Shown piece by piece: positions 60,401-64,000 of a stretch of DNA of 64,000 bases. Numbering within the stretch: position 1 is the first letter of the stretch; each line of letters starts with the position of its first letter. This stretch comes from Saposhnikovia divaricata. Its lineage: Eukaryota > Streptophyta > Magnoliopsida > Apiales > Apiaceae. A program made the position numbers and the translations under genes. The DNA is taken from positions 57,709,001-57,773,000 of the forward strand of contig CM071596.1 in NCBI GenBank assembly GCA_036435485.1, given 5' to 3'. Below the pieces are notes generated by a model. That model saw only the letters and a list, made by a program, of their open reading frames with translations, made no database searches and was not told where the DNA came from.

Positions 60401-62310
60401 TCGTAAATTACTTGAAACCAAAATGTGATAAATATTGTTAGATACCTGTTTGACTCTACTATATTCGTAGATCATGTGCTGCAGATTTTGACTATACTAC
60501 ATTATAAGACCTATTGTAATGGTAAAAACCATTACAAAAGGGTTAAATACCGTGTTAACAGAAAATTACTAGTATTCTTCTTATTAACAGCCTACTATGC
60601 TGCTGTTATTTTTTGTCTCCTACTGTGCTGCTGTTTGTTCTAATTTCTATTACGGAATGCTAATTCACATGTAAATACAGTGATGTGCATAATAGATTTA
60701 TTATAGAACCTCACTCTAAATTATTTTTTAGGATCATTACATTAACATATGTTTAAAGAAAGGCGTTGATCCCGAGACGACCCAAATCCATAGTTGGATA
60801 GAGGCGGTGGGAGGTGTACGGAAGAATATGATTATTGGACACCCGCGACTTCGACCTTCTGATGTTTATGGTATATTCTTGTTATACTTGAAATGTTTAA
60901 CACTCTCAAATTGTCTCATTATTTATTCCTATTAATGATATTTGTATATTTTTGTAGAGTCTGATGCACGTCCTCCACCACCTCGAAAAGGGGAAGGTAG
61001 TTCCGGCAGATCTGCCTTGGCTCGATTACAAGATGATATGTTTATAAGGGTTGTGGATGAGACCTTGGCCATGGCCCGAGCCAATCCGGATGAGTACACA
61101 TTGACAGCCGAGGAGGTCCGTCTCCTAGCACGCGAGGTGGTGGAAGGAGACTCTTCGGTACCTTCAGACCATCCTATTGCTAGAGAGACGCGACAAGCCA
61201 TTGTTCGGGTCGCGGTTGAGGTACTGAACAACGCATACAAGAAGGATGGACCTGGTGGAGTGAATGTAAAATTACTTATTTTTACTATTTTTGTAGTATA
61301 TGTGGCCACCATACTCTAACCAAGAAAGATATTTATAATGACCATTGTAAGTCCCTTGTATGTCTCAGTACACATGTCACCCGCACAAAGAAAATGGTGT
61401 AAGATGGTAATATTTTCTGTATAATATAAATATAAAAAATGGTAGATATCTTGAAAAAATTCAAAAAATTTCTCAAATACTTATGTACAATTATAATTTG
61501 GTAATTTTCATGCATACAAATCAATTATGCATCCTGCCTCTTGTGACACAATGTTATGGGGATGTGTATGTCAAATCTGCATGACTACCTAAATTGTCGT
61601 AGCCCGTAGGATATGCAGACATGCAGCGTGCATTGATCACCCTAATTGTGATAACAGAAGAATCTTAATTAGTACATAGAGCAAAAGAACATATAAATAT
61701 CAACATTCTAGATAATGGAATCCTTTTTTAATTAATCAAAAAATCGACATTCCACCTTTTCTGAGCTTACTACAACGTGCGACAATATTGTAGCATATAT
61801 ATTTAAGTAATTCAGTACCAAAGATTATATAAGTTAGACTTAGCTAGCTAGGTCATATAAATTATTCACACAAATCTTTTATTTATCATTTACCACACAA
61901 TGGAAGTGGAAAACAATTAAAATAATTTGTAGTTTACCCAACTTGATTATAAATAATTCGATAATATCAATGATCTAGATCTAATTATAATTATAAAAAA
62001 TTAAAGTTTAATTACTGTAAGGAATGAACTCCAGTGTGGTGCTTCTGCTATACATATATCATGAAAACATTTTGCGATATGAAATATTGTAAATTATTTT
62101 TTAATCGAATCCTTTTTTATTAATTGATTTAGTATGAATGTATGTGACATCCATTATTTCTGTATATTGTAGGGGAAAGCCCCGACCGATGATGATCACC
62201 ATGTTGACGATGGCGACCACGGTGATGAGGATACTGAATCTGACCATGACCATGATATAAGTGCTATGCCTCCTCACGTGTCTCGTGGTGGTCCTAAAAT
62301 TAAGGGTTAA
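57425..62310 (+). CDS. CACTA-4 TNP1-like protein, seven exons (one frameshift)
   Basis: Exons: 57425-58162, 59548-59680, 59770-60077, 60247-60363, 60732-60870, 60958-about 61265 and 62173-62310, with GT/AG junctions and matching phases. Exon 1 is a Gly/Arg-rich low-complexity region (GRGFGSGRGSGGRG and two RLRDEDENSEC-like repeats). Exons 2-6 form the Ptta/En/Spm-type domain (MLWPDGCVGVKEID, YYMWDPEFATKDEAKASILA, YMKPGVWSKIAKYW, DEFQKKSDAGKKARKS, ARSFDRHRR, QIHSWIEAVGGVRKN). The last exon is His/Asp-rich. One base appears missing near 59973, shifting the frame between AKYWK and the following SDEFQKK segment. It probably binds the subterminal repeats, by analogy with TNPA. Intron 1 (58163-59547) contains antisense GDSL exons. 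Confidence 0.82.
58444..59163 (-). pseudogene. Captured GDSL esterase/lipase exons, antisense in intron 1 of the TNP1-like gene
   Basis: Three consecutive minus-strand exons keep their splice sites: 59163-59125 (AGILPESGHNL), 59033-58788 (GGRICLDQQLRNHRLTVLRL, YTVAMGGSDYINNYFMPHHY, YADVLIEKYSKQLE) and 58674-58444 (ARKVAVLGLGLLGCTPAQIF, GCVDKVNDAVALFNERIKPL, LTQAKFIYVNT). These match the middle of plant GDSL esterase/lipases, including the GSxDYINNYF block; the catalytic GDS start and the final DxxH exon are absent. No stop or frameshift is seen in the retained exons, suggesting recent capture. It could produce antisense RNA against the parental lipase but not a complete enzyme. Confidence 0.85.
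61320..62172. other. CACTA-4 last intron, AT-rich
   Basis: No gene recognised. It separates exon 6 from the short terminal exon of the TNP1-like gene. The donor for exon 6 near 61266 (AAT|GTAAAA) is inferred. Confidence 0.4.
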
Positions 62311-63061
62311 GTATTATGTTGAATTTAATTTAAACTATGAATGTTTGTAAGATAATCTAAGTTATGTTGTGAACTAATGTTGGCTTGTAGATGTTTGTAA
62401 CGTACGTGATCAATACTTTTGTTGGATGGTTTAAACTTTTGGTCGAATATGGATTTATGATAATATTATGTAATTTGGTATTTTAATATATGGATTCGTT
62501 TAATTGTGTGAATGTTTGTTACAAACTTTCATGTTTGATTGTGGTTTTGGATTGTATCTGATTGGGATGTTTCGGGATTTAATTTGGAAGCCAAAAATGG
62601 CTGGAACCTGAAAAAGTAGCAGAATGGTGTTCTTATACAGGTTAACTTATGACGATTTTCTGGGTAACTTACGACGATTTTCTGGGTAACTTACGACGAT
62701 TGTTCATCTTTTATTTTTTATTTTTAAATTTAATTGTGGTAAACTTATGGCAGAAAAAAATGTCATTATCATGTTATTGGTGGGCCCCAGTATTTACCTT
62801 TTGACGACAAATTTCGTCATAAGTTTGTAATTTACGACGGTTATTTTCGTCGGAAGTTTATATATTATTTTATTGTAAAAAGTGGGCCCCGCATTGGAAC
62901 TTATGACGAAAATTGAAACTTGTGACGAAATTCTTACTTGTGACAAAAATACGAACTTAAGACTCGAGCAAAAATGACGATTTTTTTCCGTCGTAATTGG
63001 TATCAATTGTGACGATTTCAGTGTTAAATTTCCGTCATAAATGGTCATTTTTCTTGTAGTG
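62311..63061. repeat. CACTA-4 3' UTR and right subterminal repeats
   Basis: After the stop codon, from about 62640, repeated TTACGACGATTTTCTGGG, ACGACGGTTATTTTCGTCG, TTGTGACGAAATT and TCCGTCGTAA motifs lead to the terminal inverted repeat. Confidence 0.8.
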
Positions 63062-63064
63062 TAG

Positions 63065-63120
63065 TGCGCTGTTTGGTGCGTGCCTTGAGTGTGCAAATGC
63101 TTTGATGGCCTTATAAATAG
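63065..63120 (-). pseudogene. RNase H-like remnant, part displaced by CACTA-4
   Basis: Minus strand reads KAFAHSRHAPNSA up to the TAG target-site duplication; with the element removed it continues into LDTIFESVIYN at 54950. This supports a single interrupted unit. Confidence 0.5.
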
Positions 63121-63420
63121 GCCATAGTTTCCCGCCCGTTTTGAGTGTTATTCACCATTGAATGTGTGAGAATTAATATTACCTACTAACCTTTCAAGCA
63201 CAGTGACTATTGGCCTTATTAACATATCTAATGATGAGATATGTGTTTAGAGTTGTTATTAGAGTTTGCAATACGACTGCTGTATTGTTTGTTTCTTGTA
63301 TCTTGGTCTTTGTGACAAGCATTTTTGTGCAAAATGATATAATTGTCTAAATTTGTTTATGTAACTTATGTATGTGTCTTTTTTTTTTTTTTGTAAAGGA
63401 AGACCTTGTTATTCCTGTCC
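63121..63420. other. Noncoding spacer
   Basis: Contains a TATAAATAG motif (63111-63119) and a poly-T run at 63379-63392. No gene recognised. Confidence 0.4.
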
Positions 63421-63620
63421 AACTTGTCTAACCGACCAGGGAAAATGCGGAAGACTAAAACTGACCGATTGTTAAGTGGTCGGTTTTAACTGTGGGAAAA
63501 AAATGACATCATTTTTGCTGACATTACAAATTTAAAACCGACCATGGCTGCTCGGTCGGTTTTAATGCTGATAAGGCAATAACAAAACCGACCATTTCGT
63601 TCTGTCGGTTTAAAGATGCC
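63421..63620. repeat. Cluster of AACCGACC/GGTCGGTT motifs
   Basis: Direct and inverted copies of AAAACCGACCA near 63431, 63470, 63534, 63556 and 63585. The dense inverted arrangement resembles the subterminal regions of the CACTA elements in this window, followed by a CT-rich leader. No terminal CACTA motif was found inside the window, so it could belong to an element extending past base 64000 or to another superfamily. Confidence 0.5.
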
Positions 63621-63729
63621 CTTAAATGAAAAAAACTAACGAAAAGTTTGTTTTAAATACAAACACAAAAAAACACAACAAGTTAAAAGAGGCACGACAA
63701 AAACGCTCTCCGGTTCAATTACTTGCTTG

Positions 63730-63732
<3 letters not shown>

Positions 63733-63820
<88 letters not shown>
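63733..63820. repeat. (CT)n microsatellite
   Basis: About 88 bp of uninterrupted CT, followed by further CTCT-rich sequence and GGGTTCGTAATTAG, reminiscent of a plant 5' UTR reading rightwards. A gene beginning beyond the window is possible. Confidence 0.9.
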
Positions 63821-63823
<3 letters not shown>

Positions 63824-64000
63824 GTGAGTCTCTCTCGTCTCTATCTCTCTCACTCCATCTAGATTAGGCATTTGTATGTATTGAATTAGGGTTCGTAATT
63901 AGAAATCTGCGGTTTAATCGATTTAATTAGTGTGTAATTGGGGCATTTGTATGTGTTTGTAAGTGAAGTGACCATTCTAAATGTATGATTTGTATGTGAA

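Larger units (their letters stand above)
54954..63061 (+). mobile_element. CACTA-4 with TNP1-like gene and captured GDSL-lipase exons
   Basis: The left end CACTACAAGAAATTTGGCC (54954) is matched by the inverse of CACTACAAGAAAAATGACC at 63061. The 3-bp target-site duplication TAG lies at 54951-54953 and 63062-63064. Subterminal regions hold dense GACGGA/TCCGTC motifs. The 8,108 bp include a + strand seven-exon TNP1-like gene (57425-62310) and antisense GDSL exons (58444-59163). No TNP2 is present, so it depends on transposase supplied from elsewhere. Confidence 0.92.

Noticed and set aside
60932..61312. Minus-strand open frame opposite exon 6 of the CACTA-4 gene
   Set aside because: The + strand frame continues the domain with matching splice phases; the minus frame matches nothing recognised.

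Overview
This looks like nuclear DNA from a flowering plant, most likely a eudicot: AT-rich, genes split by GT/AG introns, and dominated by plant transposons (Ty1/copia and solo LTRs, CACTA/EnSpm, hAT, MITEs). No tRNA, rRNA, CRISPR or prokaryote-type operon was seen. The host genes are pieces of one gene family, a short PDS5-type cohesin cofactor with a C-terminal Tudor domain, present in four places on the + strand: the last four exons of copy A (218-1255), a split fragment B (18405-18590 and 36361-36563), a longer but broken copy C (about 42873-52358) and a terminal-exon fragment D (about 53160-53786). The window is therefore a decayed tandem PDS5-like locus filled with transposons.

Layout. 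1-1255: PDS5 copy A. 1256-8640: MITEs and microsatellites, including four palindromic elements sharing a GC-rich core inside TA repeats (4332-6034) and an uninterrupted ATT tract of about 603 bp (7191-7793). 8650-16300: a decayed copia element split by a solo LTR (10409-15875, TSD GTACG), itself split by a 3.7-kb solo LTR in reverse (11139-14818, TSD TTTAC). 16480-18010: remnant CACTA transposase and subterminal-type repeats. 18405-36563: a nest in which PDS5 fragment B holds a MITE-like element, which holds a hAT element (18627-36095), which holds a copia reverse-transcriptase fragment, which holds two CACTA elements: CACTA-1 (20512-29993, with both a TNP1-like gene and a broken TNP2) and CACTA-2 (30107-35372, TSD TTG).

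37020-42746: a palindromic repeat, a long TA tract and a 5'-truncated copia with its 3' LTR. 42873-52358: PDS5 copy C, disrupted exactly at an exon-intron boundary by CACTA-3 (43924-49795, TSD TGG). 54151-63120: an RNase H-like remnant on the minus strand, interrupted by CACTA-4 (54954-63061, TSD TAG).

The most notable material is gene capture by the CACTA elements. CACTA-2 carries alternative NADH dehydrogenase (NDB) exons with a HAC-type histone acetyltransferase exon lodged in the intron between them. CACTA-3 carries the C-terminus of a Tm-1-like TIM-barrel protein, DA1-like LIM/peptidase exons, an unidentified coding fragment and about thirteen ~169-bp repeat units arranged as ~338-bp dimers. 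CACTA-4 carries a nearly intact seven-exon TNP1-like gene whose first intron holds three open GDSL-lipase exons in antisense. All identifications are from reading translations and recalled family sequence; no database search was run.
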